From positions 1-64,000 of the forward strand of contig JBEKPS010000012.1 of NCBI GenBank assembly GCA_049520515.1: DNA of 64,000 nt. The letters are read 5' to 3'. Shown piece by piece: positions 1-8,853 of this stretch (position 1 is the stretch's first letter; the number at the start of each line of letters is the position of its first letter). The position numbers and the translations under genes were made by a program. Origin of the DNA: JAFAMS01 sp049520515 (GTDB lineage Bacteria > Vulcanimicrobiota > Vulcanimicrobiia > Vulcanimicrobiales > Vulcanimicrobiaceae). The notes beneath the pieces are model-generated. The model was not told where the DNA came from. It did not search any database and saw nothing but the letters and a program-made list of their open reading frames with translations.

Positions 1-101
<101 letters not shown>

Positions 102-303
102 GTAATCTTACGGAGCCTTTGTTAGGCTCTAAATCAGCGCCGACGATTTCGATTCGATGCGCTACACCGAATCACGCTCTTCTCTTAAAAGAAGAGCGCT
201 CGTCATAAATTGTTGTACGGGCTGTCATTGCGTAAAACCGGTGGAGCCGGTTAGTTCACGCTTTGAGCAGCACCAAAATAATCTCATGATCCGCCGAGAG
301 AAA
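102..303 (-). promoter_or_regulatory. 16S rRNA leader with three stem-loops
   Basis: No gene is seen here. Read on the minus strand this is the transcribed leader of the rRNA operon. It holds three inverted repeats: 236-252 (AACCGG/CCGGTT), 175-198 (9-bp stem CGCTCTTCT/AGAAGAGCG with a 6-nt loop) and 113-129 (GAGCC/GGCTC). Such leader stems usually serve RNase III processing or antitermination. I could not find a convincing boxA, and no clear -35/-10 pair was identified; an ATGACA/TATGAC pair with a 15-nt spacer near 203-229 is too poor to call. Confidence 0.5.
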
Positions 304-329
304 TGAAAAAACGCCTTTCGGCGCTTTCA
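304..329 (-). terminator. rho-independent terminator-like hairpin
   Basis: On the minus strand CGCC-GAAA-GGCG (a GNRA-capped stem, extendable by A-U and G-U pairs) is followed by six T residues. It lies between the end of the P5C dehydrogenase gene and the rRNA leader, both on the minus strand, so it would isolate rRNA transcription from the upstream gene. Confidence 0.55.
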
Positions 330-581
330 GTCTAACGGCGGGTCGGAGACCCACAGACTTATGCGCTACTGCACTGTTCAGTTTTCAAGGAACAAACCCA
401 AACACCAGACCCACCTCGGGCCGGATCACTGACCGCACCGATCAGGCGTGGTGTCATCAATTCGTGCGCCATAGAATTCTGTGGACGCGGTCTGTGGATG
501 CCTTGTGAGGAAATCGCCCCCTCGGCGCCCCTGCCGCTTCTTCCTTATATACAACGCCGGAGGGCCTTCCGGCGTTCCCGG
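330..581. other. intergenic stretch with one inverted repeat
   Basis: No convincing gene. A perfect 9-bp inverted repeat (AACGCCGGA at 553-561 and its complement at 568-576, 6-nt loop) sits just after the stop codon of the P5C dehydrogenase gene. It lacks a T-tract, so it may be a 3' stabilising hairpin. The remainder shows no recognisable RNA gene and should include the rRNA promoter, which I cannot place with confidence. Confidence 0.4.
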
Positions 582-2156
582 CTAGCCAACTTTCCTCGAA
601 ATTGCCTTGGCCTGCAAAAAGAGCAAGAGGTAGTCGTATCCCCCGGCCTTCGAATCGGTGCCGCTCATGTTGAAGCCCCCGAAGGGGTGCCCGCCAACCA
701 TCGCGCCCGTGGACTTCCTATTAAGGTAGAGATTCCCGACGAAGAACTCGCTCGAGGCCCGCTCGAGCTTCTTCTCATCCTTTGAGTAGACGCTCCCGGT
801 CAGGCCAAATTCGGTGTTGTTCGCGATCTCGAGCGCCTCGTCGAAATTCCCGGCTTTGATCACCGCTAGGACCGGGCCGAAGATCTCTTCCTGGGCGATC
901 CGCGCGGTCGGGGCAACGTCGGCGATCAGGGTCGGCGGGACGTAGTAGCCGCCGTCCATTTCGATCGGCTCCCCGCCGGCGAGCAACCGGCCCTCGCGCT
1001 TACCGACCTCGATATAGCCGAGGATCGATGTGCGGGCACCTTCATTGATGACCGGTCCCATGTACGTCTCCGGCCGAGCCGGGTCGCCGGTCGCGATCGT
1101 CCCGATCCGCTTGCGCAGCCGCTCGAGGAACTCATCGTAGACCGGGGCCTCGACGATGGCTCGCGAGCACGCCGAACATTTCTGGCCCTGGAACCCGTAG
1201 GCCGAGACGGCGACGCCCTCGACCGCCTTCTCCAAATCGGCATCGGCCGCGACGACGATCGAATCCTTACCGCCCATCTCTGCGATGACGCGCTTGATCC
1301 ACTTTTGTCCCGGCTGCGTCTTCGCGGCGAGCTCGTTGATGTGGAGCCCGACTTCCTTACTACCCGTGAACGCGATGAAGCGGGTCTTCGGATGTGCGAC
1401 GAGCGCGTCGCCGATCGTGCGTCCCGATCCCGGAACGAAATTGACGACGCCCGGCGGCAAACCAACCTCGTGCAAGAGATCCACGAACACCGCTGCGATC
1501 ACCGCGGCGTCGCTTGATGGTTTGAGCGCGACCGTGTTGCCCGTGACGAGCGCTGCAGTCGTCATCCCCGCCATGATCGCGAAAGCAAAATTCCACGGCG
1601 GAATCACGATCCCGACGCCAAGCGGAATGTAGCGCAGCACATTGTCCTCGCCGCTGATCGGGACGAGCGCCGCCGGCTTGTCGTAGCGCAATGCTTCGCG
1701 CGCGTAGAATTCCATGAAATCGATCGCTTCGGCCGTATCCGCGTCAGCTTCGGGCCAACTCTTCCCGACCTCAAGCACGAGCAACGCGTTGAAATCGTCG
1801 CGGCGCGTCCGGACGAGATCCGCCGCGCGAAACAGAATCTCTGCGCGCTCTTGCACGGTCGTATTTTTCCAGGTTGCAAAGCGACGGAACGCCACGTCGA
1901 CGGCCTCGTTCGCCTGTTCGAGCGACGCCGAGGCTACCTCGCCGATCACTTGAGCCGGATGCGCCGGATTGATCGAACGTAAGGACGCCTTTGTCTCGAT
2001 CTTCTTGCCGTCGATCACAAGCGGGTAGCGTGCACCTAAGCGCGCTTTAGCGCGCTCCAAAGCGGCCTGGAGTGAAGCGCGATCGGCCGGGTCTTTGAAA
2101 TCGCGGATCACTTCATTTCGGAACGGGCCTACGGCCCGGATTGCTGTCGTCGCCAT
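582..2156 (-). CDS. rocA: L-glutamate gamma-semialdehyde (1-pyrroline-5-carboxylate) dehydrogenase
   Basis: NAD-dependent aldehyde dehydrogenase that oxidises P5C/glutamate semialdehyde to glutamate, the second step of proline breakdown. The 524-residue protein (from MATTAIRAV) has the full ALDH fold: PPWNF with Asn189, the EMGGK segment with catalytic Glu293, and GQKCSA with nucleophile Cys327. Length fits the stand-alone RocA/PruA type (about 515 aa), not the bifunctional PutA. The open frame extends 38 codons upstream, but those codons are Arg-rich and run into the divergent gene, so I chose the ATG at 2156, preceded by an AGAAGAAAAG stretch. No proline dehydrogenase is seen nearby. Confidence 0.93.
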   Translation of the reverse strand: MATTAIRAVGPFRNEVIRDFKDPADRASLQAALERAKARLGARYPLVIDGKKIETKASLRSINPAHPAQVIGEVASASLEQANEAVDVAFRRFATWKNTTVQERAEILFRAADLVRTRRDDFNALLVLEVGKSWPEADADTAEAIDFMEFYAREALRYDKPAALVPISGEDNVLRYIPLGVGIVIPPWNFAFAIMAGMTTAALVTGNTVALKPSSDAAVIAAVFVDLLHEVGLPPGVVNFVPGSGRTIGDALVAHPKTRFIAFTGSKEVGLHINELAAKTQPGQKWIKRVIAEMGGKDSIVVAADADLEKAVEGVAVSAYGFQGQKCSACSRAIVEAPVYDEFLERLRKRIGTIATGDPARPETYMGPVINEGARTSILGYIEVGKREGRLLAGGEPIEMDGGYYVPPTLIADVAPTARIAQEEIFGPVLAVIKAGNFDEALEIANNTEFGLTGSVYSKDEKKLERASSEFFVGNLYLNRKSTGAMVGGHPFGGFNMSGTDSKAGGYDYLLLFLQAKAISRKVG

Positions 2157-2221
2157 ATGCGCTTTTCTTCTACCCGCGGCGGCGAAGTGCTCTGCGCCCG
2201 GCACGGAGAAACGCCGCCTAC

Positions 2222-3472
2222 GTGAAGTACGATGTAGCGATCGTTGGCGGCGGGATCGTTGGGCTGGCAACCTCCCGCGAGCTGCTCCGGCGTTTCCCCG
2301 GCTTGCGCCTGGCCAACGTCGAGAAGGAAGCCGACTGGCACCAGCACCAGAGCGGCCACAACAGCGGCGTGATCCATTCCGGGATTTACTACAAGCCCGG
2401 CTCGCTCAAAGCAAAATTGTGCGTCGAAGGCCGCCGCCTCTTGTGGCGTTATTGCGACGAGCGTGGGATTCCATACAAAGGCGTCGGCAAATTGATCGTC
2501 GCGACGGAAGAAAACGAGATCCCGCGTCTTCTGGATTTGCTCGAACGCGGGAAACAAAACGACGTCGAGGGACTCGAACTGCTCGACGCGGCGCAAATCA
2601 AAGAGCGCGAACCGCACGCTCGCGGCGTGCGCGCAATATCTTCGCCGGTTACCGGCATCGTCGACTACCGTGTCGTCGCGCATGCGTATGCCGAAGACGT
2701 CCGCGCGATGGGCGGCGAGCTCTTTCTCTCGCATGAAGTCACCGGTGTCGAGCGCCGCAATGGAACGACGGTATTAGAGTCGCCGGCCGGGAATGTCGAA
2801 GCGACTGCGGCGATCACGTGCGCCGGACTCTATTCCGACAAGCTTGCACGTATGACGGGCGGAGCGCGCGATCCAAAAATCGTTCCGTTTCGCGGCGACT
2901 ATCTGATCCTGCGCCCGGAAAAGCGTTATCTCGTTAAAGGCAACATCTATCCGGTTCCCGATCCGGCCTTTCCGTTTCTCGGTGTACACTTCACGCCGCG
3001 TATGGACGGCGACGTTTGGCTCGGACCAAACGCCGTGCTCGCGTTCGCGCGCGAAGGTTACCGCTTCTCCGACATCAACCCGAAAGAGCTTATCGATGCC
3101 GTCGCATATCCGGGTTTCTTGAAGCTCGCAATGAAGTATTGGCAAACCGGCGCAGGCGAGATGTACCGCGATCTAAGCCGCACGGCATACGTCAAAGCGT
3201 TGCAACGCTACATTCCGGAGCTGCAGCCTGACGATTGCTTGCCGGGGCCCTCGGGTGTGCGCGCGCAAGCGATGAGTGCCGACGGTGAGCTCGTCGACGA
3301 TTTTATCTTCGACGGTGCCGAAGGCATCGTGCACGTCCGCAATGCGCCCTCACCAGGCGCAACATCGTCACTCGCAATCGCTCGCTACATCGCCGACGAG
3401 GCAGAAAGAAGATTTGATTTAGGTGGCAGCAAGAAGACTGTTGTTGCGAGCCCCCTCGGGGAATCGAGATAG
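2222..3472 (+). CDS. lhgO: L-2-hydroxyglutarate oxidase
   Basis: FAD enzyme of the DAO superfamily that oxidises L-2-hydroxyglutarate to 2-oxoglutarate. The N-terminal dinucleotide motif GGGIVG is at residues 9-14, and HNSGVIHSGIYY, conserved in LhgO, follows near residues 46-57. The C-terminal half has PFRGDY, GPNAVLAF and GVRAQA blocks typical of LhgO. The GTG at 2222 gives 416 aa; the upstream 27 codons are not LhgO-like. It is divergent from the P5C dehydrogenase with only 65 nt between, so the pair may share a control region around glutamate/2-oxoglutarate metabolism. Its last codons fall inside the interspersed repeat that begins at 3451. Confidence 0.92.
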   Translation: MKYDVAIVGGGIVGLATSRELLRRFPGLRLANVEKEADWHQHQSGHNSGVIHSGIYYKPGSLKAKLCVEGRRLLWRYCDERGIPYKGVGKLIVATEENEIPRLLDLLERGKQNDVEGLELLDAAQIKEREPHARGVRAISSPVTGIVDYRVVAHAYAEDVRAMGGELFLSHEVTGVERRNGTTVLESPAGNVEATAAITCAGLYSDKLARMTGGARDPKIVPFRGDYLILRPEKRYLVKGNIYPVPDPAFPFLGVHFTPRMDGDVWLGPNAVLAFAREGYRFSDINPKELIDAVAYPGFLKLAMKYWQTGAGEMYRDLSRTAYVKALQRYIPELQPDDCLPGPSGVRAQAMSADGELVDDFIFDGAEGIVHVRNAPSPGATSSLAIARYIADEAERRFDLGGSKKTVVASPLGESR

Positions 3473-3550
3473 GGTGGAAATGTTTATGGGCTCGCTGGCT
3501 TGGGGGCCCCATGCGAAGCATGGGGGGCGCGGAGCCTGGGGCGGAGCGCC
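3451..3550 (+). repeat. interspersed GC-rich repeat, copy 1
   Basis: Elements in order: CCCCCTCGGGG (3451-3461), a perfect stem-loop CCCCATGC-GAA-GCATGGGG (3507-3525), and a 22-bp tail (3529-3550) made of two GCGGAGC heptamers separated by CTGGG and ending in GCC. The rhodanese ATG follows 6 nt after the tail. The same element order is found reversed at 16808-16906, and the tail alone is at 18726-18747, where it matches 22 of 22 bases. Confidence 0.75.
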
Positions 3551-3556
3551 GTTAGA

Positions 3557-4387
3557 ATGAATTTATTCGTAGAGGCCGATTGGCTCGCCAAACATCTGCA
3601 CGACGAGAACCTCGTTACCGTCGATACGCGCAGCACGCCTCACGGCGCACCCGGTCAGGTACTCGAGAGCGGACGCGATCAATACGCGAAAGGCCACATT
3701 CCCGGCGCGATCTTCCTTGATTACGCCGAAGATCTCCACGATCTCTCGACACCATACGCCGCGCGCGTCGCGCCGCCCGAGCGGTTCGCCGACGTTATCG
3801 GCAAAGCGGGTATCGGCGATCGTACGCGCGTCATCGCGTACGACGAAGGCAACGTTCCCTACGCGGCACGCATGGTGTGGATGCTGCGCTACTATGGCCA
3901 TGACGACGCCTTAATTTTAGCCGGCGGGATTCGCGATTGGATCGCAGCGGGACAGCCGATCGTGCGCGACATTCCCACGATCGCAGCGAAACACTTTACG
4001 CCGAAAGTGCGTCCCGAATTGCGCGCGGGCAAAGACGAAGTCCTGGCCGTCTCCGGCGGCTCGAGCGATGCGCAGCTACTGGAGACGCAACGCGACGGCA
4101 CCTACGCAACGCGCGATCGCGACATCAAGGGCGCACGCCGTCTGTCTGCATCCGCCCTTCTCGAAGACGCTCGCGGCGGACGGATCGCTTCGGCGCAGCG
4201 CTTGCAAGAACTCACGCGCGGTCTCGATCCCGATAAACGGACGATCGTTTCGTGCGGCAGCGGTGTCGGTGCGGCGGGTTCGTATCTCGCGCTGTTAGAG
4301 GCCGGTTTTACGGATGTTGCGGTTTACGACGGCTCCTGGATGGAGTGGAGCCACGATAATCTCCCGACTGTTCCGAAGAACAACTAA
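3557..4387 (+). CDS. thiosulfate/3-mercaptopyruvate sulfurtransferase (two-domain rhodanese)
   Basis: Transfers sulfane sulfur from thiosulfate or mercaptopyruvate to an acceptor. The 276-residue protein has two rhodanese domains: the inactive first one (about 1-140, with VDTR and GHIPGA) and the second with catalytic Cys233 in the loop CGSGVGA. That CGSGV loop is more usual for mercaptopyruvate-type enzymes, but substrate cannot be decided. The start at 3557 is chosen because homology begins there; the repeat tail with GGAG-like sequence lies directly upstream and may act as ribosome-binding site. It converges on trpA with a 3-nt gap and no visible terminator. Confidence 0.9.
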   Translation: MNLFVEADWLAKHLHDENLVTVDTRSTPHGAPGQVLESGRDQYAKGHIPGAIFLDYAEDLHDLSTPYAARVAPPERFADVIGKAGIGDRTRVIAYDEGNVPYAARMVWMLRYYGHDDALILAGGIRDWIAAGQPIVRDIPTIAAKHFTPKVRPELRAGKDEVLAVSGGSSDAQLLETQRDGTYATRDRDIKGARRLSASALLEDARGGRIASAQRLQELTRGLDPDKRTIVSCGSGVGAAGSYLALLEAGFTDVAVYDGSWMEWSHDNLPTVPKNN

Positions 4388-4390
4388 CCT

Positions 4391-5206
4391 TTATGTTGCG
4401 GCCGCAGCTGCGGGCGCACGCTTGCACGCGAGACGCAACAAACGCACGACGCGCGTGGCTGCGGCTGCCGCTGCGGGCGCACCTTTCGCCGCCGCGTAGG
4501 CGTCGACGATAGCGCTTCCGATGATCACGCCGTCGGTGTAGTCGCGCACGGCAACGATGTGCGGCGCTTTGCTGATCCCGAAGCCGGCCGCGATCGGACG
4601 TCCCGTCATCTTGCGCAGCTTCTCCAGTTGCGCACGCACGGAGGTCGTGTCGGGCGCGTCTTTTGCCCCGGTGACGCCGAGGCGCGAGACCAGATACGTG
4701 AAGCCTTCACTCTCGCTTGCAATCTTGCGCATCCGTTCGTCCGGTGTCGTCGGTGAAACGAGCATCGGCATGATCAAGCCATTCTTGCGAATCACTTCGC
4801 GAATCGGATCGAGCTCTTCGAGCGGCACATCCGGGATAATCACCCCGATGGCACCGTAACGTTTCGCCCCCATCGCAAACTTTTCGATACCGTATTGTAA
4901 GATCGGATTCACGTAGGTGAACAGGATGACGGGCGCTTTCGTCTGTCCTACCAGACGCATCACGCCATCGATGTTCGCACCCGCTGCAATGGCCCGCTGG
5001 CCGCCCGCCGCGATCGTCGGGCCGTCGGCGAGCGGATCGCTATAGGGAATTCCGAGCTCTACGATGTCAACGCCGGCTTCGACCATCGCATCGATAACGG
5101 CCCGGCTGGTTTCCATATCGGGATCCCCGGCAACGACATATCCGATCAGCGCACAGCGATCGTCTTTCTTGGCCTTTAAGAACGCCTCGTCGAGTGCGGT
5201 TGCCAT
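4391..5206 (-). CDS. trpA: tryptophan synthase alpha chain with a duplicated Ala-rich tail
   Basis: Cleaves indole-3-glycerol phosphate to indole and glyceraldehyde 3-phosphate in the TrpAB complex. Catalytic Glu50 and Asp61 lie in ELGIPYSDPLAD, and the GFGIS phosphate loop is present. The start overlaps the trpB stop (TAATG). Oddly, the C-terminus past residue ~240 is an Ala/Arg tail containing two similar segments (APAAAAAAT and APAAAAAT) 21 codons apart. At DNA level 4397-4419 and 4460-4482 match at 21 of 23 positions. The core enzyme is intact; the tail looks like a recent local duplication. Confidence 0.95.
   Translation of the reverse strand: MATALDEAFLKAKKDDRCALIGYVVAGDPDMETSRAVIDAMVEAGVDIVELGIPYSDPLADGPTIAAGGQRAIAAGANIDGVMRLVGQTKAPVILFTYVNPILQYGIEKFAMGAKRYGAIGVIIPDVPLEELDPIREVIRKNGLIMPMLVSPTTPDERMRKIASESEGFTYLVSRLGVTGAKDAPDTTSVRAQLEKLRKMTGRPIAAGFGISKAPHIVAVRDYTDGVIIGSAIVDAYAAAKGAPAAAAAATRVVRLLRLACKRAPAAAAAT
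4397..4482 (-). repeat. 23-bp direct repeat inside the 3' end of trpA
   Basis: The units 4397-4419 and 4460-4482 differ at two positions and are offset by 63 nt (21 codons), so reading frame is kept. They encode the repeated Ala-rich ends of TrpA. Confidence 0.7.
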
Positions 5207-6414
5207 TACGCCGGCACCGCTTCGCTGAACATCGCTTCAGCTTCGGCTTTTTCGATCAGCGTGACGTCCTTGTCTCCACGACCGCTCAGGTTCACCACGA
5301 TGAGCGCCTCCTCGCCGCGTTCTTTGGCTAACTTTTCCGCATACGCGAGCGCGTGCGCCGACTCGAGGGCCGGAATAATTCCTTCGGTGCTTGCACAAGC
5401 GCGGAACGCTGCAAGCGCTTCTTGGTCCGTTACCGCGACGTACTTTGCGCGGCCGCTGTCCTTCAAGAAGGCGTGCTCGGGACCAACGCCGGGATAATCC
5501 AAGCCGGCGCTGACCGAATGCGTCGGACGCACTTGACCATCACTCGTTTGCAACATGTACGAGCGCGAGCCGTGCAACACGCCGATCGAACCAGCGGCGA
5601 GTGCGGCCGCGTTCTGGGGCGTATTGAGTCCTTTGCCGGCAGCCTCAACACCCCACAAGTTGACGGTGCGATCGTCGATGAACGCGGTGAAAATGCCCAT
5701 TGCGTTGCTGCCGCCACCGACGCACGCAATGATGTCGCTCGGAAGGCGACCGAACTTCCCTTGACATTGCACGCGAACTTCGTCGCCGATGATGCGCTGG
5801 AACTCACGGACCATGAACGGATACGGATGCGCACCGACGACGCTTCCGATCACATAGAACGTATCGTCACACTGTGCCGCCCAGACGCGGAATGCTTCGT
5901 TCGTTGCGTCTTTGAGCGTCTGGGTCCCGCCCGTCACTTCGTGAACGGTCGCACCCAGCAGTTTCATCACGTATACGTTCAGCGATTGACGTTCAACATC
6001 GATTGCGCCCATGTACACGTCGACTGGTAAACCTAGTTTTGCGCCGATTGTCGCAACGGCTACGCCGTGCTGTCCGGCTCCCGTCTCTGCGATCAAACGG
6101 GTCTTACCCATGCGCTTTGCGAGCAGCGCTTGACCGATCGTGTTGTTGACTTTATGCGCGCCAGTATGATTGAGATCTTCGCGCTTGAAGACGATCGTCG
6201 CTTGACGCGGTTGTGCGAAACGCTTTGCGGTTGTCAGTGGTGACGGTCTTCCGACATACTCGCTGAGCAAGCCATGAAATTCATCCCAAAACGACGGATC
6301 GGCAAATGCTTCCGACATTGCGGTCTCAACGTCCGCGAGCGGCTTGACGAGAACTTCGGGGACCCAACGTCCACCGAATTCGCCAAAATATCCGCGCTCG
6401 TCAGGCTTGTGCAT
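5206..6414 (-). CDS. trpB: tryptophan synthase beta chain
   Basis: PLP enzyme that condenses indole with serine to tryptophan. The 402-residue protein begins with the typical GYFGEFGGRWVPE segment; Lys88 in HTGAHKVNN is the PLP Schiff-base lysine, and GGGSNAMG binds the cofactor phosphate. This is the TrpB1 type, consistent with a partner TrpA encoded directly downstream. Its start overlaps the end of trpF by 14 nt. It is the sixth trp gene of seven in one overlapping operon. Confidence 0.97.
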   Translation of the reverse strand: MHKPDERGYFGEFGGRWVPEVLVKPLADVETAMSEAFADPSFWDEFHGLLSEYVGRPSPLTTAKRFAQPRQATIVFKREDLNHTGAHKVNNTIGQALLAKRMGKTRLIAETGAGQHGVAVATIGAKLGLPVDVYMGAIDVERQSLNVYVMKLLGATVHEVTGGTQTLKDATNEAFRVWAAQCDDTFYVIGSVVGAHPYPFMVREFQRIIGDEVRVQCQGKFGRLPSDIIACVGGGSNAMGIFTAFIDDRTVNLWGVEAAGKGLNTPQNAAALAAGSIGVLHGSRSYMLQTSDGQVRPTHSVSAGLDYPGVGPEHAFLKDSGRAKYVAVTDQEALAAFRACASTEGIIPALESAHALAYAEKLAKERGEEALIVVNLSGRGDKDVTLIEKAEAEAMFSEAVPA

Positions 6415-7033
6415 CTGCCTCCCTCACCGCGCGTACGAACGCGCGTACCTTTGTTTCGTCTTTCCGACCGCCGCTTTCGACCCCGGACCTTACGTCGACC
6501 GCATTCGGCCTCAAAAGCCGAATGCATTCGCCGACGTTTTCGGCCGTAAGGCCGCCTGAAACTGCAAAGAAAGCGGGCTTTAATGCCGTAGCGAGGTCCG
6601 ACCAAGCAAATGTGATGCCAGTCCCACCACGCTTGCTGGGATGCCACGCGTCGAAAAGCGGAATCCCGCGCGTGTATTCGGCTGTCCGCGCGAACTGGCT
6701 AGCCTCACCCTCTGGCCCGCCGAGGTGCAGCGCCTTTAGGTAGACCGAACCCGCGAGACGTTCACAAAGCGCGGGTGGCTCGTCACCGCTGAACTGCAGC
6801 CGAAGGCCGGGGATGGCTTCTTGCGCTCGTCGCACATCCTCGTCGCTCGGATCGACAAACACGCCGAAAATCGTCGCAAAAGGTGGCAGGCGCGAGGCGA
6901 TGCCGCCGGCGACGTCGATTGAGACCCGCCGATCGCTCGGAGCGAAGATGAATCCGATCGCGTCGGCACCCGCGTCGAGCGCGAGCGCGGCATCGTCGTC
7001 GGATACGCAACCGCAGATCTTGATGCGTGTCAG
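6401..7033 (-). CDS. trpF: phosphoribosylanthranilate isomerase, apparently starting at CTG
   Basis: Catalyses the Amadori rearrangement of phosphoribosylanthranilate. Read from CTG at 7033 the protein has 210 residues, the usual length, with catalytic Cys7 in KICGC and Asp128 in FDAWHPSKRGGTG, matching the known Cys7/Asp126 pair of the family. There is no ATG, GTG or TTG in frame between the upstream stop and the GTG at 6862; that GTG would remove 57 residues including Cys7 and the first beta strands. The CTG overlaps the trpC stop as CTGA, the same 4-nt geometry as ATGA/GTGA couplings nearby. An AAGGCGG sequence lies about 13 nt upstream. A base error is the alternative. Confidence 0.85.
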   Translation of the reverse strand: MTRIKICGCVSDDDAALALDAGADAIGFIFAPSDRRVSIDVAGGIASRLPPFATIFGVFVDPSDEDVRRAQEAIPGLRLQFSGDEPPALCERLAGSVYLKALHLGGPEGEASQFARTAEYTRGIPLFDAWHPSKRGGTGITFAWSDLATALKPAFFAVSGGLTAENVGECIRLLRPNAVDVRSGVESGGRKDETKVRAFVRAVREADAQA

Positions 7034-7833
7034 TGGAGAGCCGGGACCGCCTTGATTCCGCCGATCAGCTCGGCCGGATCGGATGCTCGCATCAACGTTT
7101 CGCCGATCAAGAAACCGCGTGCGCCGGCGGCGATCAGATCGCGTGTATCTTCCGTAGAGTTGATCCCGCTTTCGCTGATCGCCAGCACACCCGCCGGTAC
7201 ACGGGGTAGCAGTTCTTCGGCAACTGCAAGATTCGTCTCGAACGTTCGCAGATCGCGGGTATTGATGCCGAGCAGGGTTGCACCCGCGGAAAGCGAGCGC
7301 TCGAGCTCCCCTTCATCATGAATCTCGACGAGGACGTCCAACTGCCAGCGGCGCGCTTCGCGCAAGAGCATCGCGAGCGTCGCATCGTCGATACCGGAGA
7401 CGATCGCGAGAATTGCATCGGCACCATAAGCCGCCGACTGCGCCACTTGGTAAGGATCGTTCAGAAAATCTTTGCGCAAGATCGGAAGCGGAGCCGCATC
7501 GCGCGCTTGATCGAGATAGGCAAGATCGCCAAGAAAATGATCGGTCTCGGTAAGTACGCTGATTGCGTCGGCGCCCGACTTTGCAAAACGCTGCGCAACT
7601 GCAGCGGGGTCGAGGTCGCGCACGATCAAGCCGCGCGAAGGCGATGCACGCTTGATCTCGGCGATGATCGCCGGTCCGCGCGAGCGCTCCAGCGCACCGC
7701 GAAACGAGCGGCGCGCGTGCAGGCGCGACTCCGCGCGCGCTTCGATACGTTCGAGCGGTTCCGTTTTGCGTTCGCGTTCGAGAACAGCTGCTTTCGACGC
7801 ATACAGCTTGGCGAGAATATCGACGTCGGTCAT
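7030..7833 (-). CDS. trpC: indole-3-glycerol phosphate synthase
   Basis: Ring-closing decarboxylase of the tryptophan pathway, a monofunctional TIM barrel of 267 residues, not fused to TrpF. The IAEIKRASPSRG segment (catalytic Lys61) and the GINTRDLRTFE and SESGI segments are diagnostic. It starts directly after the trpD stop (TAAATG) and its TGA overlaps the putative CTG start of trpF. Confidence 0.96.
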   Translation of the reverse strand: MTDVDILAKLYASKAAVLERERKTEPLERIEARAESRLHARRSFRGALERSRGPAIIAEIKRASPSRGLIVRDLDPAAVAQRFAKSGADAISVLTETDHFLGDLAYLDQARDAAPLPILRKDFLNDPYQVAQSAAYGADAILAIVSGIDDATLAMLLREARRWQLDVLVEIHDEGELERSLSAGATLLGINTRDLRTFETNLAVAEELLPRVPAGVLAISESGINSTEDTRDLIAAGARGFLIGETLMRASDPAELIGGIKAVPALH

Positions 7834-8853
7834 TTACGCAGACTCCACTTGCGGACGACTACGAAGCGCATCCAACGCTCGAAGAGCATCCCCCTCCGAG
7901 ATAGTGTTACGGGCAAGAACCAGACCCTCGTCGATCGAGCGGGCGCGTCCCCCGACGACGAACCCGAGCGAAGCATTCAGACATACGACGTCCGCCCGCG
8001 GAGAGCGCTCCCCTCCCAGAATCGCGAGCAGTGCCTGAGCATTCGTGCGCACGTCGCCACCGCGCAGTTGCTCGAGCGAGGCCGAAACTCCGTAGTCGCG
8101 AGGATTAAGCATCCATTCGCGCGCTCCGGACGCATCGAATTGATAGACCCGCGTCGGTCCGTCGCCCGCGATCTCATCCAAACCGTTCGCCCCATGAACG
8201 ATCGCGCCGGCTTCGGAGCCAAGTTCGCGTAGCGCTTCGCCGAGGAGCGGGACCCAGTGCTCGACCGGGACCCCGATCACTTGTCGTTTGGCGCCCGCCG
8301 GATTCGTGAGGGGGCCAAGCATGTTGAAAATCGTTCTCACTCCAAGCTCGCGCCGGATCGACCCTACCGCACGCATTGCCGGATGGTAGTGCTGCGCAAA
8401 GAGAAACGCGACGTGGTGGTCCCGCAGCTGTCGGGCAGCTTCTTCCGGCGAAACGTCGATCCGCACACCGACTGCTTCCAAGACGTCGGCGCTCCCGCAG
8501 CTGCTCGAAGCTGCCCGGTTCCCGTGCTTTGCAACACGCAGGCCGGCACCGGCCAAAATAAACGCGACCGCGGTCGAGATGTTGATCGTACGGGCAGCGT
8601 CGCCGCCGGTCCCGCAGACGTCAACGACGTCCAGGTCGTGTTCTACGCGCAAACTGCGCTCCCGCATTGCACGCGCAGCGCCGACAACTTCGCAAACCGA
8701 TTCGCCTTTGGTTGCAAGTGCGACAACGAACGCAGCGGCCTGTACTGCGGTGATCTTCTCGTCCATGATTGCACCGAAGACTTCGCTCATTTGCTCGGTA
8801 CTGAGGTCTTCGCGTGCAATGACTTGGCGAAGTAGGTCGCCCAGCGGCGTCAC
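7834..8853 (-). CDS. trpD: anthranilate phosphoribosyltransferase
   Basis: Transfers phosphoribosyl from PRPP to anthranilate. From the GTG at 8853 the protein has 339 residues, the family norm, with the PRPP-binding CGTGGD (80-85), NISTA and KHGNRA (109-114) motifs. The open frame extends much further upstream but that part overlaps trpG and has no similarity to the family. The GTG overlaps the trpG stop as GTGA, indicating translational coupling. It is not fused to TrpG as it is in enterobacteria. Confidence 0.95.
   Translation of the reverse strand: MTPLGDLLRQVIAREDLSTEQMSEVFGAIMDEKITAVQAAAFVVALATKGESVCEVVGAARAMRERSLRVEHDLDVVDVCGTGGDAARTINISTAVAFILAGAGLRVAKHGNRAASSSCGSADVLEAVGVRIDVSPEEAARQLRDHHVAFLFAQHYHPAMRAVGSIRRELGVRTIFNMLGPLTNPAGAKRQVIGVPVEHWVPLLGEALRELGSEAGAIVHGANGLDEIAGDGPTRVYQFDASGAREWMLNPRDYGVSASLEQLRGGDVRTNAQALLAILGGERSPRADVVCLNASLGFVVGGRARSIDEGLVLARNTISEGDALRALDALRSRPQVESA

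Noticed and set aside
498..785. 95-codon plus-strand frame at the left end
   Set aside because: It mostly overlaps the 3' end of the P5C dehydrogenase gene in antisense and starts in an A/T-poor intergenic stretch without a ribosome-binding site.
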